Positions 1 through 9,411 of a DNA stretch of 64,000 nt are shown here, piece after piece. Within the stretch, counting starts at the first letter, position 1, and each line of letters begins with the position of its first letter. Location: contig CAWKMN010000011.1 in assembly GCA_963850765.1 (NCBI GenBank), forward strand, positions 1 to 64,000, given 5' to 3'. The stretch is from CAWKMN01 sp963850765. Its GTDB lineage: Bacteria; Chloroflexota; Anaerolineae; Aggregatilineales; Aggregatilineaceae. The position numbers were made by a program, and so were the translations under genes. The notes under the pieces are model-generated. The model saw nothing but the letters and a program-made list of their open reading frames with translations. It made no database searches and was not told where the DNA came from.

Positions 1-492
1 CCATTGCTTCTTTGTGCCAAACGCTCCTGAACGTGTTCCCACGTATAGGCTCCAACCGGATCGTCGGTATCGATAGACTTTCCCAATTACGATATTCGAG
101 CTCCAGTCAGGGGGCTGCGGTATCCAATCCCGCTCCTCGAAAAAGAACGGCGAGGTCAGCACACTGCAGCCGATCTTCGGGTCGCGCTCCGTGTCGTCCC
201 TCCTGGAGCGGTATTTCAAGAGCTGTTTTCTGAAGGCCATGAAGCTGCCTGCACCATTGTTCTGTCTGAACACGTTCCAGGCATCGAGAGCGGGAGTAAA
301 GCGTGCCTCACGAAAAAACCTCCTCCAACGATGAAGTTTCGTGGGCTGTGAAGCTTGAACAGAAATGGAGCACCCGGCTCGATAGCTCGGGGTAAGTTTC
401 CGCACTGGGCTGCCAGAAGTTGACTTCAGCAGGGCTCGAACGGCTAAGAACTCGAACCATTGTTGGTCGGTAATGCCAATCCAGAACTTCAT
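1..492 (-). pseudogene. HNH restriction-endonuclease-like protein, broken and partial
   Basis: Reading leftward from an ATG at 492, the three minus-strand frames together give a protein beginning MKFWIGITDQQWFEFLA, then EVNFWQPSAETYPEL, GAPFLFKLHSPRNFIVGGGF, ALDAWNVFRQNNGAGSF, FRKQLLK, IGCSVLTSPFFFEERDWIP, and WSSNIVIGKVYDTDDPVGAY in shifted frames. This order (FLFKL...NFIVGGGFF, then IGC..L..P.FF....WIP.P) is that of HNH_2-type putative restriction endonucleases, whose HNH nuclease part would lie beyond the left window edge. The frame changes near 415, 335 and 100-190, so no intact product is expected unless these are sequencing errors. Its start lies 33 bases past the stop of the decarboxylase-like relic upstream on the same strand. 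Function is inferred from sequence pattern only. Confidence 0.55.
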
Positions 493-524
493 TCTTGCGG
501 CTCCCACAACTCTATCCGTAAGGA

Positions 525-1519
525 TTATGGCGCGATCTCCGGCGGCATAGCGAAACATCTCCTGTACCGCCCGCAGGTTCAAGCCATCGAAGATGCTGTT
601 GCACGAGGCAAACAGGTAACCGCCCCGGTGCGCCCTGAGCCATGCAGCGATCCACTTCGCGCCTCACGGCCTCCAGGTCATTCCCTGTCAGAACCGTAAT
701 GTCCAGGTTGCCGATTAGCGCCAGATCGTCGCCCATAAGTCCTGTTTCACTTCCGCGAGATTCATCCCCAGCAGCAGGTTCCAGGCCATGCACACCTATA
801 AAGCCCGCCTCAATCGCCACCGGCAGCAGGGAGCGAATATCGCGTCGCGGTGCCAGATGACCGGCGCATGGAGGGCAGCTACAATCTCGCGATGGTAGGG
901 CAGGATAAACTCCCGGCACATGCGCGGTGAGAACATCGGCCCATGCCGGAAGGCCACGTCAATCACCCAGCGCCAACTCCGCGCCGAGACTGAGCGCCTT
1001 GCGGTACAGGGCAATACACCACTCGGTGCGATTTTCGAGGAGGCGATGGACAAGGGCGGGATTATCCAGGATATGGGTGAAGAAGCGCGCAAACCCCATC
1101 GCCATGTAAGCCGCTGTGAACGGCCCGATATGGGTGCCATAGATCAGGCAGTGGTCAGGGAACTATGCGCGTAATAGGGCGACCGGCTCTCCACATCAAA
1201 CAGCCGCTCGACGAAGTTCACCGTTGGCGTCTAGCGCGTCAAATCTTCGTCCGTCTCGACCTTTCCGCCGACATAGAAACCGTCCTGCCACACGCGTCCG
1301 ATTCGTCTGTGCCGGTGCGCCAGGCTTTGTTGTCGGGCGGATTGAAGGACGGCAGCATGATACAATCCTGCCCTTGCTCAACATGGGCTCGGACAAAATC
1401 CCCTCTGCCCAGACATCCAGGAAGGCGCAATCCAGATTTCATAAACGAGGGACACGATCCGGTTGTTCATGCCGCAAGGCAGCCAGAGACTCGTTCGCGG
1501 GCGTCAGTCGTCTATTCAA
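525..1519 (-). pseudogene. Uroporphyrinogen decarboxylase (UroD/MtaA superfamily) relic
   Basis: From a TTG at 1519 the protein begins LNRRLTPANESLAALRHEQP, the usual UroD-superfamily opening (R-E...ALRHE-PDRVP). Later pieces in different frames read DFVRAHVEQGQDCIMLPSFN, PPDNKAWRTGTDESDA, FRHGPMFSPRMCREFILPYH, FIGVHGLEPAAG, LIGNLDITVLTG and GYLFASCNSIFDGLNL, the classical C-terminal order of the family (platform, guiding-role residues, then the SCNSI...N loop). At least five frame changes occur within 1 kb; removing a G near 540 would end the protein at a TAA (525-527). Members act as decarboxylases or corrinoid methyltransferases; the specific substrate cannot be told. It reads as a decayed gene, although part of the damage could be the base-insertion artefact seen across the window. 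Confidence 0.65.
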
Positions 1520-1548
1520 CTCTGTTCCAGCATACAGCCCACCATGGG

Positions 1549-1632
1549 CTACCGCCTCCCGTGATGCGGGTCACCCAGGGCATCGCCCAGCGCCATGCCG
1601 AAAAGACATCCTGAAATACGCGTGGTATCCAT
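1549..1632 (-). pseudogene. ADP-ribosylglycohydrolase (DraG-like) N-terminal fragment
   Basis: A 27-codon open stretch begins MDTTRISGCLFGMALGDALG, which matches the N-terminal signature of the ADP-ribosylglycohydrolase (DraG/ARH) family (RI.GCLLG.ALGDALG). It stops at a TAG (1549-1551) directly before the UroD-like relic. Only the first helix is present; the catalytic Mg-binding acidic residues of the family are absent, so this is a remnant and not a functional enzyme. The match is short and the call is tentative. Confidence 0.35.
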
Positions 1633-1690
1633 CGTGACGGTTAGCTCCTACTTGCTGCTCGAAACCACTGTAGATGTCCGCCTTTGAGTA

Positions 1691-1699
1691 TGGTATAAT
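1691..1699 (+). promoter_or_regulatory. Extended -10 promoter candidate
   Basis: The sequence TGGTATAAT (TG, one base, consensus TATAAT at 1694-1699) is an extended -10 element. No good -35 hexamer lies 17 bases upstream. It would drive the HNH/AP2 gene starting at 1845, through the terminator-like hairpin at 1756-1777. Confidence 0.45.
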
Positions 1700-1755
1700 T
1701 TCTTGTGAGAGCAAGTTACTTCCCCTGAATTGTGACTCGATAGACTGCCTGAAAG

Positions 1756-1777
1756 AAAGCCCTCCGCGGCTTTTTTT
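1756..1777 (+). terminator. Intrinsic terminator or attenuator in the leader of the HNH/AP2 gene
   Basis: AAAGCC (1756-1761) pairs with GGCTTT (1768-1773) around a six-base loop and runs into seven T residues (1771-1777). It sits between the extended -10 at 1691 and the ATG at 1845, so it could attenuate the HNH/AP2 transcript or terminate transcription coming from the left. Confidence 0.55.
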
Positions 1778-1844
1778 GCGTTCAGGCCCATTTGCCGCAA
1801 CCTCTGTACTACCCCCGTTTCAGTTCCTCGTTCAGGAGTCCCTC

Positions 1845-2358
1845 ATGTCCCAATCCATTCCTCTCGGTCAGAATCAGTTCGCTATCGTCGATCAGAATGA
1901 TTACGGCTGGCTGGAACCCTACCAGTGGTTCCTGTCCAAGACCGGCTACGCGGTCGGGTTTGTCCCTGGCAGTGACGGCAGGTTTCAGCTCGTCTACATG
2001 CACCGCTTCATTCTCAACGCCGGCCCCAACCAGCTCGTGGACCACATCAACGGCAATCCGCTCGACAACCGGCGAGAGAACCTCCGCCTCGTGACTCCAC
2101 AGCAGAATGGTCAAAACAAGCGTCTGAGCGCCCTTTCCTGCACAGGCCTCAAGGGAGTGGGGTGGCACAAGCGCCGCCACAAGTATCACGCTCGTATTCA
2201 GCTCCAGGGCATCCGCTACCATCTGGGGTTCTTCGACGATGCAGAAACGGCTGCGATGGCGTACGACGAGGCCGCCAGACGCGCTCTTTGGGGCCTTCGC
2301 GCGGTGCAACTATCCCCAAAAAGAGACTCCACGATCGGTGGCTATCTCTGGTGGCTGA
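1845..2358 (+). CDS. HNH endonuclease with C-terminal AP2 DNA-binding domain (frameshifted near the end)
   Basis: Start chosen at ATG 1845 (MSQSIPLGQNQFAIVD); the frame is open further left but without family similarity. The first half carries a homing-type HNH domain (YMHRFIL...VDHINGNPLDNRRENLR, with the H-N-N core), the second half an AP2-like domain (GLKGVGWHKRRHKYHARI, then YHLGFFDDAETAAMAYDEAA). This is the layout of free-standing HNH-AP2 homing endonucleases that are common in phages and mobile DNA. Near 2280 the reading frame slips: removing one base gives ARALFGAFARCNYP and a stop at 2358, a normal AP2 ending, whereas the frame as given runs on to 2804 with unrelated residues antisense to the next gene. 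Role as a selfish nuclease is inferred from the domain pair. Confidence 0.75.
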
Positions 2359-2495
2359 GAGATTGCAGCGCCGGGGGCTGGAGGTCGAGTAGCCTTCGAC
2401 TGAGAGCGGTTCTCGTCGGGCGGAAAAATCCAATCCGGGGCGAGCGTCGGAATGTACCCCGCGCACACCCCTCGTTTACTCCGAAGTCCAGCCTC

Positions 2496-3539
2496 CTACT
2501 CGCGCGTGACCGTGCCCGTAGCGACCGCAATCTCCCAGGTGGCACCCGGCTCATTCACCGGGAGAGTGTGGTAGTACAGGTAATAGGTGTCCTCAACCAC
2601 AACGACCGACGCCGGAAACAGGTTCCCGTGATCGTCCTCGAGCAGCGGCGCATCTCCTACGCGCGTCCATGTGATGCCATCCACGCTCGTCGCATACCCG
2701 ATGGCGAAGTATCCCGTACTTTGTGCCCCGCCATAGAACATCTCCCAGCCCAGGTCATCCGCCCGTACAGCCGGAGCACCGACATAAATTCCATCCCAGG
2801 ATGAGAAAACCTCATCTTTGACGAACACCGGATCGCTGTTGGCGAAGCGTACTGCGCTAGTCGCAGTATCGTTATACTTCGTCCAGTGCACCCCATCGGG
2901 TGACGTCGCGCATCCGATCCAGCTCGAATAGTCCGGCACGTAGTACAGCCGGTAGCCTTCATCGGTTTTCAAGACGGTCTCAATCCACACCCCATCCCAG
3001 TCCCAATCAGTCACCTCTGTGCCCGCCGTAAAGATGGGTTCTGCGTCAGTTGCCCAGGGTCCGGTCGGCGCGGGGGCGGTAGCCCGCAGGACGAGATCAT
3101 TCAGGTCATTTAGCTCGATCAGCGGCGTGAAGTACAACACCCACATCTCACCGTCGAAGAGAACCACGTGGTTGACCACGCCATAGCGCGCGGCCGCCAC
3201 GTCGGGCAAAAACACCGGGTTATGCTCATATTTGGTCCAGTGCAACCCATCCTCCGAGGTCGCATAGCCAATGCCTTGTACCACCGGGTTGGTTTTGAAA
3301 CCAATGTAGAACATGTGAAACAGCCCGTCAACGAAAACCACACGCGCCGTACCGACGCCCCCCGAATCCCACTCCCCCAACTCGCCGGTCGTGAGCACCG
3401 GGTTGTTCTCATAGGGGGTCAGATTCACCATGATACCCGGCTCATCCTGCCCACCCGCCAGCGGGACATCAGCCGCCAGCAGCATAACCGCAACCAGGAC
3501 AATCAGCATCAAGGTCACAAATACACGCTTCGTAACCAT
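2496..3539 (-). CDS. Secreted five-bladed beta-propeller glycosidase-like protein (GH43/GH32/GH130 fold)
   Basis: The 347-residue protein begins with a signal peptide (MVTKRVFVTLMLIVLVAVML, cleaved around residue 30) without a lipobox cysteine, so it is probably released or wall-bound. The rest shows repeated propeller blades with the motif pattern of GH43/62/32/68/130 enzymes: ARVVFVDGLFHMFYIGF, GIGYATSEDGLHWTKYEHNP, IGCATSPDGVHWTKYND and AIGYATSVDGITWTRVGD. Blade-to-blade 'YATS.DG.HW.....P' repeats are typical of arabinanase/fructanase-like folds, but the catalytic acids cannot be assigned with confidence, so substrate is unknown. The gene is intact, lies alone between decayed genes and ends convergently with the HNH/AP2 gene. 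Confidence 0.7.
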   Translation of the reverse strand: MVTKRVFVTLMLIVLVAVMLLAADVPLAGGQDEPGIMVNLTPYENNPVLTTGELGEWDSGGVGTARVVFVDGLFHMFYIGFKTNPVVQGIGYATSEDGLHWTKYEHNPVFLPDVAAARYGVVNHVVLFDGEMWVLYFTPLIELNDLNDLVLRATAPAPTGPWATDAEPIFTAGTEVTDWDWDGVWIETVLKTDEGYRLYYVPDYSSWIGCATSPDGVHWTKYNDTATSAVRFANSDPVFVKDEVFSSWDGIYVGAPAVRADDLGWEMFYGGAQSTGYFAIGYATSVDGITWTRVGDAPLLEDDHGNLFPASVVVVEDTYYLYYHTLPVNEPGATWEIAVATGTVTRE

Positions 3540-3619
3540 CGTTTTGCTCTCCTAAATTACCAGCCGAATGAAATCCTTTTAATTCAACAAATGCCCCCTG
3601 GTGCACGAACAGGGGGCTG

Positions 3620-3946
3620 TTAACCAATGGGAGGGTAGCCGAACGCGAATCCTCCCACGAGATCTTCCTCATCGTCCGATGGTTGGCTGGGCACTGCCGA
3701 AAGCGGCTCAATCCGCGACGGCTCAGGTTTCAGACGCGGGTGTTCCCCTTCACTGCATGGTCGTTTGAACCAGTAAGCAAAACACGGCCCGGCTGATCCG
3801 CTGGGTGAGTGAGGCGTCACGGCGACCAGTTCCCAACCCGAACGACCCATTTGGTTCAGATAGCCCTGGATAGAAACCTCGCGCCCCGCCTCATCGAACA
3901 CCAAATCCTCTTCCCCCAGAATACAGATGTGCTCCCATTGCTGCAT
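3620..3946 (-). CDS. Small DUF4177-like protein
   Basis: A 108-residue protein starting MQQWEHICILGEEDLVF. The pattern WE......, then LNQMGRSGWELVAVTPH and a late YWFKRP is that of DUF4177-type small proteins (W-E-Y start, 'LN.LG..GWELV', ending in K-R-x). The C-terminal 35 residues are polar, Pro/Ser-rich and probably disordered. No catalytic residues are visible and the function of the family is unknown. A purine-rich stretch (AAGGAGGTATAGG on the minus strand) precedes the ATG, a strong ribosome binding site. It lies 80 bases upstream of the propeller gene, on the same strand. Confidence 0.6.
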   Translation of the reverse strand: MQQWEHICILGEEDLVFDEAGREVSIQGYLNQMGRSGWELVAVTPHSPSGSAGPCFAYWFKRPCSEGEHPRLKPEPSRIEPLSAVPSQPSDDEEDLVGGFAFGYPPIG

Positions 3947-4388
3947 CCTATACCTCCTTGCCGTTTCGCCTGGAAGGCTTTCTCGGGTTCATCCTCAGCC
4001 TATCAAACAATCGTTGCGAGAACGCTTGCAGATCGTTCGCATAATCGTTTGGGAATTCGATAGCGCGAAGCTAGTGGATGTCGAGCCGACAAGAGGCCCG
4101 CAGTTGGTGAAGGGGAGGGAAAGCTCAGTGCGGCTGCAGGACGCGAGACTACTCCAATCAAACCACATATTTCATTAGCTGAACAGTTTCACCTGAAAGT
4201 GTTGTGCGTGTACGACACCTCAGAACCGTGGTGTGGAACTCGCTTGATCGCCCTCCATCCGAGCGGTTTTAAATACCATCCTGCTGATGGCCCTGCTCAC
4301 TATACGATCTTGCACATGCCGTGCTTTCACGGCTTGGCAGCGCTTTTGAAGCCGCGCTACCCACAGCGAAAGACTCCACGATTTAGGG
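3947..4388. other. Gene-free stretch
   Basis: No coding sequence was recognised here. The end of the stretch and the first bases after it (4371-4397) resemble the last codons of the HNH/AP2 gene (AGACTCCACGAT, then GGCTATC and CTGGTGG), suggesting a small relic of a second copy. Confidence 0.3.
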
Positions 4389-4723
4389 CTATCCTGGTGG
4401 TCCAGAAACCGAGAACGACGAGATTTTCAGGTCGATCATTTGCTTCCAGTCGTCGCCAGAAGCGTTCTGAGCACAACATCCCTCTGCCAATTGCGCGAGG
4501 TGATCCTGACTCCCAGACCTACGTCTGCCAGCAAATACACAGGTCCTCCACGGAGCGGTCGCGCTGGCCATCTGTTCAGCTTCAGGGAGATCGCCGGCCA
4601 GCATTGCCAACGCCTGGACCACGCGCACGCGGTCTTCTGGGTGAGGAACGTCAGCCGCTTCTCGATTTCCCGGAGCGCCTCTTTGCTCTCCATTGTCTTG
4701 CGGTAGGTTCTCGTGGTGGTCAT
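4389..4723 (-). pseudogene. Small helical hypothetical protein, frameshifted
   Basis: The ATG at 4723 overlaps the stop of the metallophosphoesterase relic by four bases (ATGA), a sign of former translational coupling. The protein starts MTTTRTYRKTMESKEALREI and continues EKRLTFL, then after a one-base shift near 4635 PEDRVRVVQALAMLAGDLPE and AEQMASATAP. It is predicted to be mainly helical and is not recognised as a named family. The frame reaches a stop at 4389. The coupling suggests it once worked with the phosphoesterase. Confidence 0.35.
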
Positions 4724-5310
4724 GCGCCTACTCCCAGAACGGCATACAGCTCCGGCCCCAGAAACTCTTCCCAATCCGTGCCCAACTCCGTGAGGGAGTG
4801 GTGGTAGCCGTTCTTGACATCAGGAAACCCTTGATCCACTGCCGGAACACGCCGAGCCGCGTCTGCTTGTACTTGGTCTTCTTGCTCTCTCGCGCGCAGC
4901 CCATACTGATGCAGCGCCACCAGCCGTCTGGATCCAGCCCGTCTGCTCGATGTGGGTGTGGGTGATGATGATGTGCATTTTGCTGCGCGAACCGTCCGGG
5001 GCGACTTCGTTAGCCCAGATGTCCTGCGCCAGTGTGACCGGAACCTTGCGGTAGCGGTACTGGTGGCAGAGCATGGTGTACTCGTCCTTCGACGGGGAGT
5101 GGATGTACATGTAGTTGTAGTAGCTGAAGGTGCATGGCTCGTCCTCCAGCAAGTCCTGGAGCGTGATCTTGACCCTTCGTGACCCGCGCGGGACGCTCAT
5201 CGTGGTTGCCAGTGATGATGTAGATCCCCGTCTGTGAACCACTGTGCAGGGCGCGAATGAGCTGCTTCAGCTCCTGGAGGTTGTCACGCCGGACATTGCG
5301 ATTTGAGGGA
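4720..5310 (-). pseudogene. Metallophosphoesterase relic
   Basis: Minus-strand frames combine to NVRRDNLQELKQLIRALHSG, QTGIYIITGNHDERP, LLEDEPCTFSYYNYMYIHSP, KVPVTLAQDIWANEVAPDGS, MHIIITHTHIEQTGWI, YKQTRLGVFRQWIKGFLM and NGYHHSLTELGTDWEEFLGP. The GNHDE motif and the later H-T-H are metal ligands of calcineurin-like phosphoesterases; the first ligand block (DxH) would be at the lost N terminus. There are at least three frame changes and no clear start: upstream sequence is taken over by two copies of the CCAGAATGCTTACGG motif at 5311 and 5359. Substrate is unknown. Confidence 0.5.
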
Positions 5311-5325
5311 CCAGAATGCTTACGG
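5311..5325 (+). repeat. CCAGAATGCTTACGG motif, copy 1
   Basis: First of five copies of a 14-15 bp motif found between 5.3 and 10.7 kb. It sits at the broken 5' end of the phosphoesterase relic, 48 bases from copy 2. Confidence 0.7.
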
Positions 5326-5358
5326 GAGGAGGATCATCGAACGTCACGCCCCACGCGA

Positions 5359-5373
5359 CCAGAATGCTTACGG
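5359..5373 (+). repeat. CCAGAATGCTTACGG motif, copy 2
   Basis: Second copy, same orientation as copy 1 and identical over all 15 bases, with unrelated flanks on the right side. Confidence 0.7.
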
Positions 5374-6713
5374 CGTATGATCCATGCGTTCCATGACCCG
5401 GCGGCGCGCGGGCCAGCCGGCGTGATCGTATTCATCATTTACCTATCATCCTGTCCGATTCGGGCAGTAGGAAGCTCCACATTCGCTCTCGTGGGAGGCG
5501 AGCGAAAAGCCTCCTGGAGAGACAAGGAAGCGCAGCTCACACGTGAACGGGATGCACTGGAACGGCGGGCAAGCGGTTAAAGGGTGTTGTCTTGCTTCAG
5601 GGACACGTCCTGTAGTGAACCGATGTCCCTGAAAGCTGAAGAGCTGGCATGTTCCCTGTTTCAGCATCATTCCGAGAGGAAGGATACGCGCTCAATTACG
5701 CTCCAGGAGGCACGCCGTCTCGATCCCCTCTCGGTTAGATAGAGAAGTGCCGGTCAGGAACAAACCACATGGGGGGTCTGCGTGTGTGCAACGGATCTGA
5801 ACCCCGTAGGGGTGGACAACTCGGCCAATGTCTCCGAATGTTCACTGTTCTTCGGCGAAACGTCCATGAAACCCGGTTGACACTGGCGTCAAAATGTCTA
5901 CTGGGATCGCGCCGTTGTCTCCTGCTGCGTAGACTGGATGGTGTCCTGGAGAGACAAAGAGACCGATTACTCCCCAGAGCCTCGCTGCGTAAGGCTTACG
6001 GTTCTGCCCGTGTGTAAGCAGATGCGGATTTACAGAAAAAACGGTCAGAAATGATGACGGGGGCCTTCCATATGGCGGCGTGAAGGCGCTAAGCCGACCA
6101 GCTAATTGCCAAGTCGCCCAGGCTGGCTTCCATTGCCTGGACCGGGATACTGGAAGTGGAAGCTGCTCGACTGCCCAACTCTATCCCCTCCAGGAGGGTG
6201 TGGCGGCGCGTGTACGCACCATTATTCACCCCTGAACCAGCCTTGCGTCCCCCAGAACTCAGAATGCGATTTTTTCCCTCCAGAATGCTTACGACACTTT
6301 GGCGGTACAAGCAATTGGCGGGTTCCCTGAAAAAAGGTCAAAGTGAGATGGGGCGTCTTCGCATAACGGGATGCCGGCAGAGGTAGTCACTCTCGTCATG
6401 TGAAACAAATCGAATGTCTGAACCACGCTGAGTGGCGACGAAAGGTCCTTGAAGTGAAGAACCAAGACCTACTTACGTGTTTACGTGTTCTTGGAGAATA
6501 CACCCTTTTTCTTGTTTCAGACGGTCAATTGTGGTAGTGCGTGGCTGAGACGGGTTCTGATCAGAATGTGGCGTAAAGACGTAAGTGGCGTAACAGCACC
6601 CTGATGAGGTGGGGGAAACCTCAAAGCAAAAAGCGAACCGGCTGCAGCCTTCGGTCTTTGGCGAGAGGTGCTGATCTGCAGCCGGATGTTCGGGTCCTAA
6701 ACTCGCAGGGCGC
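5374..6713. other. Gene-poor relic region
   Basis: No intact gene was recognised. A plus-strand stretch near 5496-5580 reads SWRDKEAQLTRERDALERR, reminiscent of the N terminus of DUF899 proteins, but nothing follows. A 14-base word TCCTGGAGAGACAA occurs at 5512 and again at 5944. Copy 3 of the CCAGAATGCTTACG motif lies at 6280. Codon use and GC content look lower and less regular than in the chromosomal part to the right of the tRNA. Confidence 0.3.
6280..6293 (+). repeat. CCAGAATGCTTACG motif, copy 3
   Basis: Same orientation as copies 1 and 2, matching the first 14 bases and then diverging (ACGACAC in place of ACGG). Confidence 0.65.
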
Positions 6714-9411
6714 TTAGCTCTCCAGGGCCGCACCGGTCAAATGGAGCACTCGCGTTGGTGTTCCGTGGATTGTCACCACGAGCAGATGGCCATCTGCAGC
6801 CCGGCTCGCGATATAGCCCAGGTCGTCGAGCTGCTTGTAAAGCGACCTGGACGAAGTACTGCCCAGTGCGGTTGGCCCTTTAAGCCGCTCAACTGCGTTT
6901 CGTGCCGCGTCCGGCAGAAGGTAAATACTCCCGTCGTCTGCATAGTAGCCGAGACATCGGTCTGGCTCTGTCAGCTACCTTTCAGGCTCCGATCGGTGGC
7001 GATAATGGAACGTTCACTGGCCACGAGTTCGCGGATCGTATTAATGTACACGGTCGCAGCCAGGGTCTCAGCAGTTTCATTTGACATGGTCTCGAGGACG
7101 AGAATCAGCCCCTTCTCGTAAGCATTCTGGTAGGGTTGCAGCACCGGGCCAATCTCAGGATGTTCGCAGAGAATAAACCAGGTCGCATGATTAGTGGCCA
7201 GATTGGTCGCCACCCGTCGCACGTTGATGGTATCGCGTCTTACGCGGTGGAGACAATTCATGTATACACCGCGAAAGCGCTGGAAGCGGTCCGCTTTCCG
7301 TTGGATGATTGCCCGGTCCGTTTCGCTTTCCAGGAAATCCAGCCATACCCGGCCCACTGCATTCAGATGCCTGGCGTGCTGCTGAACATAGGTCAGAAGT
7401 TTGCTGGCATCTGCTGGCAGATCTTCAAACCGCACGACCAGCAGCCGTGCCAGGGTAGCCGGGTCGTTGTCAGGCAAATCCTCGCCGGTAATTACCGGCC
7501 ATGTATGGATCGACTTCGCCGGACGAAGCTCGGCATTTCGGTCAAGGCGATCCTTCTCGCTACCCTCGAGGATGTTGTGAATGAGGTTGATTAGGTCACG
7601 CGCCCCACCGCCCGTATTGGGCTTGTAGTTGTCCAGAAAGAGCGGCATGTCGTGCGCTTGAGTTGCGTATGACATGATCGAACCCGAGTTGCACCATCGC
7701 CAAGTGTTATCAGCAGATCATCCCGAGTCGCCAACTCAGGACCATAGATGCCCATGGCTGCTTGGGAAAATGCTGTCTTGAAGGTTCCAGTGCGACCCTG
7801 AATGAAGACCGCACATCGCTCGTTGCCCCAACCGACACGCCTTGCCAGCGGGGCCTGGAACAACGCCACGAGAATAGGCAGGCTCTTCTCTGGACCCACG
7901 GTCCGGATCAGATAATCCAGGGTTGCAAGGCCCTGCGACAGATCAGCCTCGCGGTCCATTCGGTAGGCCAGCTTAGATTTTAGCTCAATTCTTACCTCAG
8001 ATGCTTCCCGCCCTGGAATGAGAAATTTATCCTCTGTCCAGCCTGTTCGCGCATAGACTTTGGTCCGCTTGTATTGATGTGAGAGTTTCTTGATTGAGGG
8101 CGCAAGATGCTCTCCCATACGCGAATAGATGGCTGATCGGGGATCGGACGCTCCTGACAAGACCCTCTTCAACTGGCGCGTATCCTCGAAATCTTGGGCT
8201 GGTATCAGCGCGTCCATGGGAGTCCCATGCCTGGTCTGCCCTTGAAGCCGATACAATTTGCTCCCATCTTCGCTGACTATCTCCTCGGTGATACGAACTA
8301 CGAAGTCGGCGATTGGCTTGTGTTCCGCCTCCCCGTTTTTCCCTTCCTGAACGAGTATCATACGCCCTCGCTCATCAACCTCATAGGGCCAAGTGGTATC
8401 CTGCCCAGTTGCCGATAGTGACTGAGTGGGGGCGGAACGCTGCCGGAGAGAAGGAGAGCGAGTCGGAGTTTGCCTCGGATGGAGCATACCCCCCTCTATT
8501 CCACTTCGAATAGTCGCCTTCGCTTCACCCTCACTGAGACCTTTCTCGCGTGCTACCTTGAGAAGGGTCTGTTCAACTTCTGAGCGATCCAGGTCTCCAC
8601 TTCCAATAAATTGGCCTAACGCGAACGCTGACCGGTTCAGTTGATCGTTGCGCGAGCCGGGGCCAGTTTGATGCAGTATGGCCAGTTCGTTTTCGAAGGC
8701 TGATGACGCGTAGGCCGATGAAGGTTTAGAACGATGATGCCCCAACGAGGGGCAACATGTACTCGTACCAGCCTGATGGAGCACAGCGGGCTGGTGGATT
8801 ACCGTGACTGCATCGTAGGCTTGCTGTAGTGCGTCGGATGTCACCTCAGCCGGTCGATTTACGGGCACAATTCCCGTCGAGAATTTGTAGAGGCCTCCGT
8901 TGGGATGGATAGAAGGCGGCAAAGAGGTGCTATGACCTTCATGGCGGAGTTCGATATGACCGCTGGTGCGGCCTTTGCGGTCGAGCTTATTCTTTCCGTC
9001 GAGATGCGGGCTGTGACAACGCAGCCAGATATGGATACCGTCTCCCGGCGTGTCCACGACCCACTCGTAGTCGCTGCTTAGGCCCAGGCAGTTTAGAAAG
9101 GCGTTAACAGCCCGCCCGTCATCCTGTTGGTCAAAGTCCACGCAGATGAGATGATCTGAGACGGGACCGCAGATTGCGGCAATTCCGTCCGCTTTATCCC
9201 AGGGCAACCGGCTGACATCTTCAGGCCTTTGGCGAACTCGCTGCCATTTTTTCCAGGGTAGGGGATGACCCGGTTTAATTTCGACGGGAGCCTTGTCTTT
9301 TCCCAAGGGGATGACGTTGAACTCGAACGAGGTATAGAGGTCTGCGGCTTCCAGGAGTTTCCCGTGTGACGAGGTCTCCCCGGATGCTTCATTTTGTGGT
9401 ATACTTGGCAT
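6714..9411 (-). CDS. Primase-polymerase/helicase replication protein of a mobile element (two frameshifts)
   Basis: Start ATG 9411 is preceded by AAGGAG at good spacing. The first 200 residues form a bifunctional DNA primase/polymerase (Prim-Pol) domain: NVIPLGKDKAPVEIKPGHP, PWKKWQ, ICVDFDQQDDG (acidic metal-binding residues), WVVDTPGDGIHIWLRC and GHIELRHEGH. A middle region resembles primase C-terminal segments (RNDQLNRSAFALGQF). The C-terminal half is a DUF927-like ATPase with Walker A QGRTGTFKT and a Walker-B-like MPLFLDNYK. Frames shift near 7680 (after GDGAT, resuming at NSGSIMSYATQAHDMPLF) and near 6965 (resuming at LTEPDRCLGYYADDGSIY), then end at TAA 6714-6716, giving about 897 residues. 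Such proteins replicate plasmids and integrative elements. Whether it is alive depends on whether the two shifts are real. Confidence 0.75.
7118..7130 (-). repeat. CCAGAATGCTTACG motif, copy 4 (inside the replication gene)
   Basis: Opposite orientation on the plus strand. Within the replication gene it encodes the end of YQNAYE, so here it may be fortuitous or the source of the other copies. Confidence 0.5.

Noticed and set aside
6965..6975. TGA near the end of the replication gene as a selenocysteine codon
   Set aside because: The family-like continuation resumes in a different frame, so this is a frameshift and not a recoded stop.
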